This document shows positions 8,401 to 15,599 of a DNA stretch of 32,287 nucleotides, in pieces. Under the pieces are notes generated by a model that saw only the letters and a program-made list of their open reading frames with translations, was not told where the DNA came from and made no database searches. The translations under genes were made by a program, and so were the position numbers. Numbering within the stretch: position 1 is the stretch's first letter; each line of letters begins with the position of its first letter. The stretch comes from a virus, in IMG/VR virus record IMGVR_UViG_3300025120_000281, positions 1 to 32,287 of that record, one strand, 5' to 3'.

Positions 8401-11400
8401 TCTCTTGGTCTTATTTTAAGTTTACCTACTTCAAAACCTTTATTAAGTCTAGCTGTAACAAAATTTCTATATAAATTTCCTATTTCAAGACCTTTATTTT
8501 TAAGTGATTCATCACTTTTAAAAACATCATCTACTTTAGTAAACAACTTTGAATCTGTTTGTGAAAAACTAGTTTGTGACGCAGCCATAGACATAGTTGG
8601 CGATTTTGATTTTATAGCATCTCCTAGTCCTTTAAAGTAATTTAATATCTCTTCTTGACCACTAAATTTTATATTATAAGATCCATCAGTAGCGGCTTTT
8701 AAACCTACATTTAAAAGAGCACCTAAAACAGCAACTTGATTATCCATTTTAGTTAAATCAATCTTGTCGATGTTTTCCATAAAGCTAGAAACTAATTCTG
8801 AAGCATTGTAACCCTTGTCTGTTAGACTTCCTACTACCTCTCCGTTAGCATCTTTATAAAGCTTTCTTAAGTTAGCATTGTCTACTCCCATTTTAACAAG
8901 AACTTCTCCTTGCTGTGTATACTCTAGATATTGAACTATTTGATCAGCCATTAGGTTAAATCCCGAAGAATTATTAGCAATCAATTTATCAGTAAGTTGA
9001 TGAGTTATTTCGTGAACACCTGTTTTAGTTAAACCAGTTGCTACCATGTTGTCTATAATTGCAACAGCACCTATTTTTGGATCATTTAATCCACTTAATT
9101 TTTTTGAACTAATACTATTCATTAGTTCTTGCTTCTCTTGTCTGAGCGAACTAACTTCAGAATCATTACCAGCTTCTTGTGCTTCTTCTATTAATTTGTT
9201 ATATTCTTTATTAACGTAAGTATTAGCCTCAAGTGCAGTTTCAAAAGCTTCGTATTTTATATCATTTTTATTAGACCAAGTTTTATCTTTTTCAACTTGT
9301 TCTTTTATTTCTCTTCTTTTTATAACATCACTACCAGCATCAAAAATTTCCTTTGTAGTAGGGTCATAATTTTGACCTTTTTCTTTTCTTATATTTACTA
9401 CAGCTTCGGCTTTAGCTTTATTAAATTCTGTTCTAGCTTTGCTGAAAGGAGCAGATCTTTGAGCAGCCATTGCCATAGCAGCGTAACCATCTCCAAAAGT
9501 TTTAGTGTCTGTAAATATATCTCTGTAAAACTCTGTTTGTCTATACTGATTGTCTAAAATATCTAATTGTTCATTTTTTTCATCTACAGATAATGTTTTA
9601 TCATTAACGATAGATTCGGCTTCTATTCTTATATCGGCCATGTCTGACAGTCCTTGAGTATAGTTTTTTACGTATCGCTCTTCGGCTATGCCTTTGTTAT
9701 TTAAGTTTTGTACAACTTGATTGTCAGCTTCAATAATTGTGTTTTGAGCCTGATCTCTTAATTTTCTATATTTATCAATCTCTTTGTTTATATTAACATC
9801 TGGAGCTAAACCTTGTCCTTTAATATTTATTTTTTGATTAATAAGACTGTTTATTTTCATGGAATATTTACTGATATTTTTGTTTGCTTTTTTAATTATT
9901 CCAAGTTCTTTACTATTAGCAAACTCTCTTCTTCCAAAAGCAACAGCACCTGGCATCCCAGACATACCAGCTCCCCATACGCCAGCCGTTACCAAAGTCT
10001 CTGTCATATTTTCTAAAAACGGTCTTCCATCTATTAAGTTTTGAAGTCCAGTAGTTAAGCCTTCAGCACCCATTTCAGTTAAAGTTTCTGGTAATAATTC
10101 TTTTGTTAAGTAGTTTTTTACAAAAGCTCTTCTACCCATTTCTTTAGCATTGTCTGTAACAGCTCTATCTATTTTAAGGCCTTTAATTTTTAAACCTTTA
10201 TTAAGCAATGGTGCAGTACTAATAGCGGCGAGGCCACCTTCTACAACACCGTACATAAGACCTTTAGTTAGTATTTCAGCATCAGAGTAAAGATCTTTAC
10301 CAGTCTTAAATTCCTCATAATTCATATCACTAACTTTGCTACCAAAAGAAGATAAACCTACTAAAGAAGAGCTAGAAATAGTACTTAATCTAACAAGTTG
10401 AGCTGCTGTTAAACCAGCTGCTTCACCGGCTGCAACAGATAAGCCGCCTGTTGCTATCATAGATATTATTATAGGTAGTTGACTAGCCACCGACTGTAAT
10501 GCATATTCACCAACATCGTCTAAATCTTCAATTTTTCCAAACTGCTGGTCTCTTTTATACTCTTCAGATACGTCTTCTTTGTAATTTTGCCAAGACATCA
10601 TTACGTTATCTAAAACGTTTCCAGAATCAACACCAATTCCTTCAAGCATTAATGATGCTGGATTAACCATATTTAGCAGCTTGCTAGCACCATAGCCTAC
10701 ATTTACTAAAAGATCTGCAGAATTTAAAGCAAGTTGAGAAAAGAATTTAGCTCCATCATTATAATTTCTCTTAACAACATCCCATTGCTCTTCAGCATCA
10801 TTCATTTTAGCAACTTGATTAAAGAAGTTGTTTTGTTGATCTTTGGAAAATTGTATTTTAGAACCTAATATTGATTTTTCTTTTTGAGCATTGTCATACA
10901 AAGCGGCAGGTACAAGTCTAAAATCATCAATTGGTGTTTCACCAGGCTTGTATAACCTATTTTTTAAAGCCCCTTTGTTAGGTATTTTGTAAGCTAATTC
11001 TCCAGGCTTTATATTATAAACAATTGTCTCGTCGTTGTAAAAATTGTTTAATTCTTTTATATTGTCAGTTCCGTTTGCTATAAAATTGTTTACACTTTTT
11101 GTAGATTTCTCAACTAAGTAATTTGCTTTTTCAGCTTTGTTTACAGATTTTAATTTAGATATTGAAGTATATTTTCTTATTAAATCTTTATCTAAAACTG
11201 TATTTACATCAGTGTCTCCTTCTATATAGTCCTCATATTTACCGTTTTTAGTATCTCTTTCTATTTCAAGCTTTATATTTTCTCTAGTAAGATCTTGAAC
11301 CTCTTTAGAGTTTATAGTTAAAGGTTCCTCTCTTTTAATGCCATTAGTGACATCTGAAATATTTAATTGTTGTAGGGCTACATTTAATTCTTCTTCGTAT

Positions 11401-12788
11401 GGCTGTACAATTACTTGAGTACTACTTCCTGTTGCTCCACCCATAGACATGCCTCCAGATGCTACTGTTCTAGATTCTGGAGCAAAACTTATATTATCTA
11501 CTTTTTCTTGTATTGATATTCTATCATCTACAGATAAACCTAAAAAACCAGATTTATTGTCATTAATAGAGCGATTTTCTGAGTAAATTTTCTTTTTTTC
11601 TTCTTCAGTAGTTCCTGGTGCAAATGAAAAGTCGTTAAAATCTAATGCATCTTTAAATAGCTCTTCTACTGAGTCTTCTTGTTGAGCTGTAGTATTTTTT
11701 ATGTCTTGTATTACAGAATCATCTAAAGAAGCTCCTAGAAACTTTATAAATGCTTTCTGAGCTGCCTTAGGTGTTTGTTTGTCATACATCCCTGGATCAA
11801 ACAATGATTTTATAGCATGAGTATTACCTCTTGGGTCTTGGATTACTACAAAATCTTTAGACTGTATATCTGAAACTTTTGTTTCGACTTCAGAAAAACG
11901 ACCTAAACCAGTTACGTAAACATCTTCTGCTTTGCTTTCTCCTTTTGCGTCTCGGCCTGAATTGCTAGGTGTCCATATTTTATATCCTTCCGGTAAAGAA
12001 CCTTGAAAAGCTAATCTAAAACCTTCTGAACCATAATCGCCACCAGAAGCTTTGTCTCTTGTGAAAAATTCTACACCAAAAACGTTTTCTTTTTCTAATC
12101 TATCTCCAAACTCTTGCACGGTTTCTTTACGACTTTTCGTCACAAATGCACCGTCCTCCTGTTGATCTAGGTATTCAACTTCTTCAGGTCTTTCTTGAAA
12201 TTCAGCAGCTTCTCTTTTGTCTATTTCTTCTTGAGCATCGGTACCTGGAGCTAATACATCACCTGAATAATTGTCTGCAGGTAAGTAATCACCTCTTTTA
12301 TACTCATCATATTCTACTATAGTTGCTATTTGGTTATCATAGCTAGGCGCTGCTATAGGCTCAATTAATGCTTGATTAATATCTTCAACAGTGTTTAACT
12401 TATCTTTCTCTCTCTGTGCTTCAGGATGATCTTTTAACCAGTTATTAAAGTCTTGCTTTTCTTTAAAAGCAGAACCCATTTCATCATAGTAATCATAATC
12501 TATTTCTCCATTTATTGTTTGAGGTACAAATGGCTGAGGATTTTCTACAACTTCTTTTTCTTCGTAAGTAATACCTCCTTCAACCGCTGCTTGACCTCCA
12601 AGATTAACTTTACCTGCCAACATATCATCTATTGTAGCTCTTACTTCGTCATTGTAATTGTACAGTTTTCCAAAAACTTCATTTACAAATTCTCCGTCGC
12701 CTTTTAGCATACCTAAAAACTCTTGAGAACTATAAGGGTTATCAAATGTTGAAGCATAAGCTTCGTATAGTAAATCTTCTGGATTCAT
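2493..12788 (-). CDS. Giant 3431-aa multidomain virion (ejection-type) protein with zincin and HAD domains
   Basis: I see, in order: an acidic N-terminal region; several hydrophobic or amphipathic segments at about 680-960 (for example near 760-800), as in ejected internal virion proteins; a charged coiled-coil-like stretch at about 960-1130; HEITH at 1259-1263, a zincin motif; a HAD-type phosphatase domain with DFDDT (2369-2373), VLTAR, a downstream Lys and FADD (2502-2505); an alpha/beta domain at about 2540-2680 that faintly resembles acetyltransferases; and a C-terminal module (about 2694-3431) with RMKTGTNRG and MFLNARSAVLQTIS, which from memory is conserved in giant proteins of marine phages. 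KFSET occurs at domain edges (1799-1803, 2534-2538, 2693-2697), with weaker FS variants elsewhere. No RNA polymerase DxDGD motif or lysozyme signature was found. It follows the two internal virion protein genes. A role in genome ejection and host takeover is inferred. Confidence 0.8.
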   Translation of the reverse strand: MNPEDLLYEAYASTFDNPYSSQEFLGMLKGDGEFVNEVFGKLYNYNDEVRATIDDMLAGKVNLGGQAAVEGGITYEEKEVVENPQPFVPQTINGEIDYDYYDEMGSAFKEKQDFNNWLKDHPEAQREKDKLNTVEDINQALIEPIAAPSYDNQIATIVEYDEYKRGDYLPADNYSGDVLAPGTDAQEEIDKREAAEFQERPEEVEYLDQQEDGAFVTKSRKETVQEFGDRLEKENVFGVEFFTRDKASGGDYGSEGFRLAFQGSLPEGYKIWTPSNSGRDAKGESKAEDVYVTGLGRFSEVETKVSDIQSKDFVVIQDPRGNTHAIKSLFDPGMYDKQTPKAAQKAFIKFLGASLDDSVIQDIKNTTAQQEDSVEELFKDALDFNDFSFAPGTTEEEKKKIYSENRSINDNKSGFLGLSVDDRISIQEKVDNISFAPESRTVASGGMSMGGATGSSTQVIVQPYEEELNVALQQLNISDVTNGIKREEPLTINSKEVQDLTRENIKLEIERDTKNGKYEDYIEGDTDVNTVLDKDLIRKYTSISKLKSVNKAEKANYLVEKSTKSVNNFIANGTDNIKELNNFYNDETIVYNIKPGELAYKIPNKGALKNRLYKPGETPIDDFRLVPAALYDNAQKEKSILGSKIQFSKDQQNNFFNQVAKMNDAEEQWDVVKRNYNDGAKFFSQLALNSADLLVNVGYGASKLLNMVNPASLMLEGIGVDSGNVLDNVMMSWQNYKEDVSEEYKRDQQFGKIEDLDDVGEYALQSVASQLPIIISMIATGGLSVAAGEAAGLTAAQLVRLSTISSSSLVGLSSFGSKVSDMNYEEFKTGKDLYSDAEILTKGLMYGVVEGGLAAISTAPLLNKGLKIKGLKIDRAVTDNAKEMGRRAFVKNYLTKELLPETLTEMGAEGLTTGLQNLIDGRPFLENMTETLVTAGVWGAGMSGMPGAVAFGRREFANSKELGIIKKANKNISKYSMKINSLINQKINIKGQGLAPDVNINKEIDKYRKLRDQAQNTIIEADNQVVQNLNNKGIAEERYVKNYTQGLSDMADIRIEAESIVNDKTLSVDEKNEQLDILDNQYRQTEFYRDIFTDTKTFGDGYAAMAMAAQRSAPFSKARTEFNKAKAEAVVNIRKEKGQNYDPTTKEIFDAGSDVIKRREIKEQVEKDKTWSNKNDIKYEAFETALEANTYVNKEYNKLIEEAQEAGNDSEVSSLRQEKQELMNSISSKKLSGLNDPKIGAVAIIDNMVATGLTKTGVHEITHQLTDKLIANNSSGFNLMADQIVQYLEYTQQGEVLVKMGVDNANLRKLYKDANGEVVGSLTDKGYNASELVSSFMENIDKIDLTKMDNQVAVLGALLNVGLKAATDGSYNIKFSGQEEILNYFKGLGDAIKSKSPTMSMAASQTSFSQTDSKLFTKVDDVFKSDESLKNKGLEIGNLYRNFVTARLNKGFEVGKLKIRPRDFSGFNDTILEDVVSDMATGGSGIPGLVKSWSNRDMARFGDISLPKWINARLNQRILGYLPNDLVRNDMSIDSETARQIEDIKASKFDVDVTSARRGVVPESEAREIKPVEDLKIITPELVDEVKDIITKTLKRTALTQGISKETVLADLNKAVDKEMTKVIKSKMGPITRSVLGFAPKQYIDFIKDEMMTIVGSMPTNLIKQKAKSKAWAEVFKLEEIGKEDIKKVNPDTGKITNYRKQIFKLEKPDAQKFQRYFTRGGYTTLIERQRSLIKPMAQQLTRSEISRLRQDKNFLQDLADRTGMTDIQVTEFFVDNVIEDIQSELDNTASEILQQDNVKFSETLAAEGKKNPQVKQTFIDGLNSSGFRAMLEANFVNGSAFPLRNAITQYFYEANIDLDKNKIKKIATELSKIDGMQRQTRAAIKKFDAAEVADIVAITMANNVIFPPNYKALELSMGYEKVNYDFKSRTSINQGRNLALKLYLTVGPDRFMKFFKLGFSGPAGLGGIIVEGTPSDINITKSEFKRSLPGKVGGSIDFETDSKGNPIGPITYKNSDPKGFVDMIDLLDYKGWKFDTIDDSSLVIEQKNKKINSDISKLNTYINKGAKSYPSLFLNVPDIEQNVFNNPEALKKYPNWKNVPAIKKDAYTKDWYMNDKFQKLSDENKLKKAKEVSELTKESNENLRSTVEELAEMRRQGELTPEESRFFVAIGGKTMASYIKSAAVFLGYPTLDKATLLDMLNLPANDKFVLEHMTPAMRMSLQIYKYLLDPSPANKKEFNKELDNYNTIMLPFGLDTMLREAGLQSSMGLNYKTGDSQWDTRYSELIKLLEFTLVDGTKIGQNSSRFSKMNNNPKTKKANVDLVDSSQVMKPSETQNNGITIIETEILDKALSIARDPNAPVKKIRVFDFDDTLAQSNSLVFYTMPDGTKGELTAEQFAERGSDLLTEGASFDFEDFNIVRDGKPGPLLKVAKAIQNARGTEDVFVLTARAPESAQPIQSFLKSVGLEIPIQNITGLGNSSEFAKSSWIVNKAAEGYNDFYFADDAAQNVNAVKNALDLMDVKSKTQLVKENTIKFSETGGKKLDWKTDEAGNINTTFSVGNKKYNFSLDSRDSKGSFDVDFSLGGRRDITGTGNAVTVVKTVYNGLLDAIDQNKNIKRIEFSANQAEPSRIKLYTTLANRISKKLGWELDVYETKSFTGGVNSFDFELTKPSPISRALDVVDIKSPEQQPKIKFSETVDQTMNDIIYQKTGIESFKEYSDVRAKSEGRDKRSFDLIPASAEDFGGLLYNLLGKGSVGDAQWEWMQDNLIKPYNRGINDLTVAQNTLAADFKALKNSLEGIPKNLKKKAFGGFTFEDIVRIDAWSKQDIKIEGLSKRDLKQVDDFVKENPEIGIFSSQLIDINKSNGYHYPGKNWLAGTITTDMREGLRTQGRSKYLAQWNNNIDQAFSNKNLNKIEAAFGSKYREALEDSIRRMKTGTNRGVAMGRIESRFLDYVNNSIGGVMFLNARSAVLQTISSLNFIELTGDNNLYKAGKAFANQPQYWSDFMTLMNSDYLVDRRNGLKINVSESEIAESAKTSTNKAKAVIATLLKKGFVLTQIADSFAIATGGASYYRNKVNAYLKQGLSKADAEARAFEDFKAKSEESQQSSDPSKISQQQASTAGKVILAFANTPSQYSRIMKKASLDLVNGRGDWKDNVSKILYYGALQNIIFTTLQSALFAVAFNDDDEEQKSFLEKYKGVKTLNSMTDNVLRGLGIGGAVVSTIKNIALDIYDRSKKSRPEYPDVAFKLLDVSPPIDIKVSKFKQGMTTWEYGRKDPEAKDPFNINNPAYEAAAKVVASTTNVPLDRIYQKVENIKGALNDDNENWKRLAMGLGWPEWQLMSEKEKEEDRKERALKRKEAKTRKYAYKPVLDEAGYKNQKIKQDTEKYFKLTKQEQIQKLDSLGLTKSNIKSLKYEKDRVDKLLELMEK

Positions 12789-12800
12789 ATTGTTAATTTA

Positions 12801-14060
12801 TTAACTTAAATATCCGCCTTGACCAGCTGGGTTGTCTATGTTTTCAAAAGTATCTTCTTCAGATCCTATATTTTCATCTATTAAAATAGTGCCTTTGTTG
12901 TAAGTTTGCTCTAAATCTAACACGATAGCATCAAGGAGAGCATCTTGTGAATAAGTACTAGAAGGATACCCAAAACCTGCATATACAGCTCTAGGATTTT
13001 TTCCGCCTAAACTTGAAAGTAGGTAGTTAACACCTTCCTTAGTGTTTCTAAATTCTTTAAGTTTTTCTGCATTTAGTATTGTTTTCTCATCAACATCAGG
13101 AACCATTACCTGAATTAACGGGCCTGTTGGATTTTTAGGGTCTGGTCTTTTTCCAACTTTCATTTTTGGAACTAACTTACCTTCTTTATTTTTAACCATT
13201 GTAGGTTCTGACACTACTGTTTCAATATTGTAATCTGTATTTTTTAGTTTACCCATTGTGCTAGTCACAAAATCTATACGACTACCACCTCCAGGAGCAT
13301 ATACTTCAACCTGTTCAAAAAACTTAGGATTATTTGGATCTTTTTTTACGTATTTTCTATATTCAGTTAAACTACTTCCTGTTAAAATTTCTCCAGCCTC
13401 ATCTTCTCTTTTTCCTTTATTAAACTTACCAATATTAAAAGTGTTTCCATCAGCTGACGGGTAAATACCAACATCACCTTTTTTATTATGAATAGATTCA
13501 TATATAGGTATCATCTCATTAAATGGAGCAGTTTCATCACTTAATATAGCATCTTCTTCATTAGGACCTAGATCTCTTTCTTTTATATCTTTGTAAACTC
13601 TATAACCACCTATAAAGACATCCATATCTTGTTTAAAAGTGGCTATTCTGTTGTCGTACTGTGCTTGTATTTTACTTATTTCTGCAGAACCTAAATCAGG
13701 TTTAGATATTTCAGATAAAAACCTAGTTCTCATTGCTATTAAGTTCTCCATTATAGCATCATCTTGTATATTTTTAGATCCCTCTCCTGCATCAAAATCA
13801 CCACCTATTTGGTCTATAAGACTTTCTATGTGTGCGTAGTCTTTGTCAAACTTGCCAAGCGCTTTACCTTCTCTAACGTCTTTATCTCTTTTTTCTCTAT
13901 CTTTTTTAGCAGTTGCTTTTTCTGCTTCTCTTTTATTAATAGTAGCTTGTCTTTCAATATTTTCAGCTACTCCTTTCATAGCTGTAAAAAACTGAGCTAT
14001 GTTTCTAGCTCCTTGATCTATTTTCATTCGCACTGCCTGCGGATTATCGTATGCTCCCAT
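12801..14060 (-). CDS. Probable internal virion / structural protein (419 aa)
   Basis: A 419-aa protein that I cannot assign to a named family. The N-terminus starts MGAYDNPQAVRMKIDQGARN and continues into a highly charged Lys/Glu/Arg helix (about residues 37-70) likely to form a coiled coil. The middle is mixed alpha and the C-terminal half has Gly/Pro-rich loops (YAPGGGSRIDF near 250) and an acidic end. There is no signal peptide or membrane helix. It lies between the 228-aa probable ejection protein and the giant protein, with 12 bases before the latter. In short-tailed phages that position usually holds internal core proteins, so I infer a packaged virion protein. Confidence 0.6.
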   Translation of the reverse strand: MGAYDNPQAVRMKIDQGARNIAQFFTAMKGVAENIERQATINKREAEKATAKKDREKRDKDVREGKALGKFDKDYAHIESLIDQIGGDFDAGEGSKNIQDDAIMENLIAMRTRFLSEISKPDLGSAEISKIQAQYDNRIATFKQDMDVFIGGYRVYKDIKERDLGPNEEDAILSDETAPFNEMIPIYESIHNKKGDVGIYPSADGNTFNIGKFNKGKREDEAGEILTGSSLTEYRKYVKKDPNNPKFFEQVEVYAPGGGSRIDFVTSTMGKLKNTDYNIETVVSEPTMVKNKEGKLVPKMKVGKRPDPKNPTGPLIQVMVPDVDEKTILNAEKLKEFRNTKEGVNYLLSSLGGKNPRAVYAGFGYPSSTYSQDALLDAIVLDLEQTYNKGTILIDENIGSEEDTFENIDNPAGQGGYLS

Positions 14061-14090
14061 GTTATTTTTTATTTAATAATCTGTTATCCA

Positions 14091-14777
14091 TTAGCCTGGC
14101 CCAGGCTTGTAAGTCATCCCCTTTCCAACCATACCAGCTCCTTGTGCAAATCCAGCTACACCAGATGCCATAGCAGCATTACCAGCTTGAGTAAGATCCA
14201 TAGCTTGTTGACCAGCTACTTGTTGTAACCCAGCAAATCTTTGTAACTGCATAATATCTCTCTGCTCTTGTCTGCCATAAGCGCCAATTTCTTCTTGAAT
14301 AGCAGCTTGCTCTAAAGCCATTTGCTGTTGTTGTTTTTGTTGCTCGCCTTGTAAGTATAGTTGTTGGTTTTTAAGTTCTTGATTTTCTATGCTAGCAGCT
14401 ACTTGTGCTTTGCTTGAAGCGGCTTGTCTAGCTAAAGCCGTTGCAGCACCAGCACCACCACCTGCTCTATTGATAGCATTTAAAGTATTAGCTAAAGCCT
14501 CATCTGTTTCCTCCATTTTTAAATTAACACCTTGCATTGCCACAGCGTTATTTTGATATGGATTAAATATTTGATCTTTCATAGCTCTTATATCATCAGA
14601 CTTGTCTATTACTTGTTGTCTGTTTGCTTCTAATCTTCTTAATTCAGAAGCTGCTAATTCTTCTTTTCTACGTTGTTTTGCGGCAGCTCTCTTGTTTTGT
14701 GAGTTCTGCGCAATACCCATGCCTAAACTACCTAAAGCAGTCACTCCTCCAACTATAGCCGTTACTATTCCACTCAT
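14091..14777 (-). CDS. Internal virion protein-like, with Gly-rich N-terminal helix and Gln/Ala-rich body
   Basis: A 228-aa protein with a glycine-rich hydrophobic N-terminal segment (residues 1-23, SGIVTAIVGGVTALGSLG). This is followed by a basic stretch (NKRAAAKQRRKEE), then a long Ala/Gln-rich helical body including QQKQQQQ near residues 145-155, and a Gly-rich C-terminus ending PGPG. This layout, with a membrane-active Gly-rich N-terminus and a helical body, is typical of small ejected proteins of podoviruses such as the T7 gp14 type. The similarity is in composition, not proven homology. It starts four bases after the SET/cupin gene and precedes the 419-aa gene. Confidence 0.62.
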   Translation of the reverse strand: MSGIVTAIVGGVTALGSLGMGIAQNSQNKRAAAKQRRKEELAASELRRLEANRQQVIDKSDDIRAMKDQIFNPYQNNAVAMQGVNLKMEETDEALANTLNAINRAGGGAGAATALARQAASSKAQVAASIENQELKNQQLYLQGEQQKQQQQMALEQAAIQEEIGAYGRQEQRDIMQLQRFAGLQQVAGQQAMDLTQAGNAAMASGVAGFAQGAGMVGKGMTYKPGPG

Positions 14778-14780
14778 GTT

Positions 14781-15599
14781 TTATTGTTTTTGTTTTAAAT
14801 AATCTTTGTATTCACTTCTATTTAAAGCGAATAATCTTTTTTCTATAATATCAATGTCTTGTTTATTGTCAGGATTAGAATGTATATTAACCCATATAGC
14901 ATCTTCTAATACTTCTATAACTCTTTGAGTTCCTGGTTGAGATATTGTGTAGTAAGGTGCTTTAAAACAGTTTACGTTTTCAGCATCGGCAACTTTAACT
15001 GTACCGTGCATTAAAAACCATGAGTGTAATTCTTTATGTATAGCTCCTACTATTAAAGTATCTTTTTTTACATCCATACGTCGCATATAGACGCCTTCTG
15101 TGAACTCATCTATTATTTCTAATGATTCAGCTTCTCTAACTGTTTTCTTGCCATCTCCGATGATATTAACACCATCTGCTATATCAATTAAGTTGGTTAA
15201 TAAATTATCTATTTTATTTTCTCTTTGTGTAATTAAATTTGATTCCATTTGCTTTGTTAGTGTTTTTAAATTAGTAATATAATTTACTAACAACTCTGTA
15301 TTTTCTTTTATATTTTTTAATGCAAAAAATTTATTATCTTTAAAATAAACATTAGGATTTGAAGAGTGATTAACATATCTACCTAATTCAGTTTTATAAT
15401 TATTATTTAAAACTTCACCTATTAAAGAATCTTTACTGTAATATTTGGTAGTAAAACAACCAATACCGTGTATGTGTGATTTTTTTAGTTTTATTTCTTT
15501 GTTTTCATGTTTTACTTTATGAGAGTTTACAACTTCCTTAACAAACCTCTCTTCAGTATAACCTATAATATTTAAATAATCTTCGTATGTTTCATTCAT
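14781..15599 (-). CDS. SET-like domain fused to a cupin-like domain
   Basis: In this 272-aa protein, residues about 35-110 show SET-domain hallmarks: HGIGCF (44-49), GRYVNHSSNPN (73-83), matching the family R(F/Y)(I/V)NHS..PN motif that binds S-adenosylmethionine, and then FALKNIKENTELLVNY (92-107), matching the catalytic-Tyr region. SET enzymes usually methylate lysines. A coiled or linker segment follows (about 111-165). Residues about 168-245 (GVYMRRMDVKKDTLIVG, HSWFLMHGTVKV, APYYTISQPGTQRVI, WVNIHSNP) match a small cupin-like phage domain. The SET part is short and lacks an obvious pre-SET region, so methyltransferase activity is not certain. TAAATG joins it directly to the 581-aa tail gene, so it is expressed with structural proteins. 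Confidence 0.8.
   Translation of the reverse strand: MNETYEDYLNIIGYTEERFVKEVVNSHKVKHENKEIKLKKSHIHGIGCFTTKYYSKDSLIGEVLNNNYKTELGRYVNHSSNPNVYFKDNKFFALKNIKENTELLVNYITNLKTLTKQMESNLITQRENKIDNLLTNLIDIADGVNIIGDGKKTVREAESLEIIDEFTEGVYMRRMDVKKDTLIVGAIHKELHSWFLMHGTVKVADAENVNCFKAPYYTISQPGTQRVIEVLEDAIWVNIHSNPDNKQDIDIIEKRLFALNRSEYKDYLKQKQ

Noticed and set aside
7798-8640. Plus-strand open frame of 280 codons
   Set aside because: It lies wholly inside the giant minus-strand gene, and its product is a Leu/Ser/Ile-rich translation typical of the complement of AT-rich coding DNA. No leader or motif supports it.
13764-14228. Plus-strand frame of 154 codons spanning two minus-strand genes
   Set aside because: Ser/Phe/Cys-rich antisense translation that crosses the boundary between two well-supported minus-strand genes.
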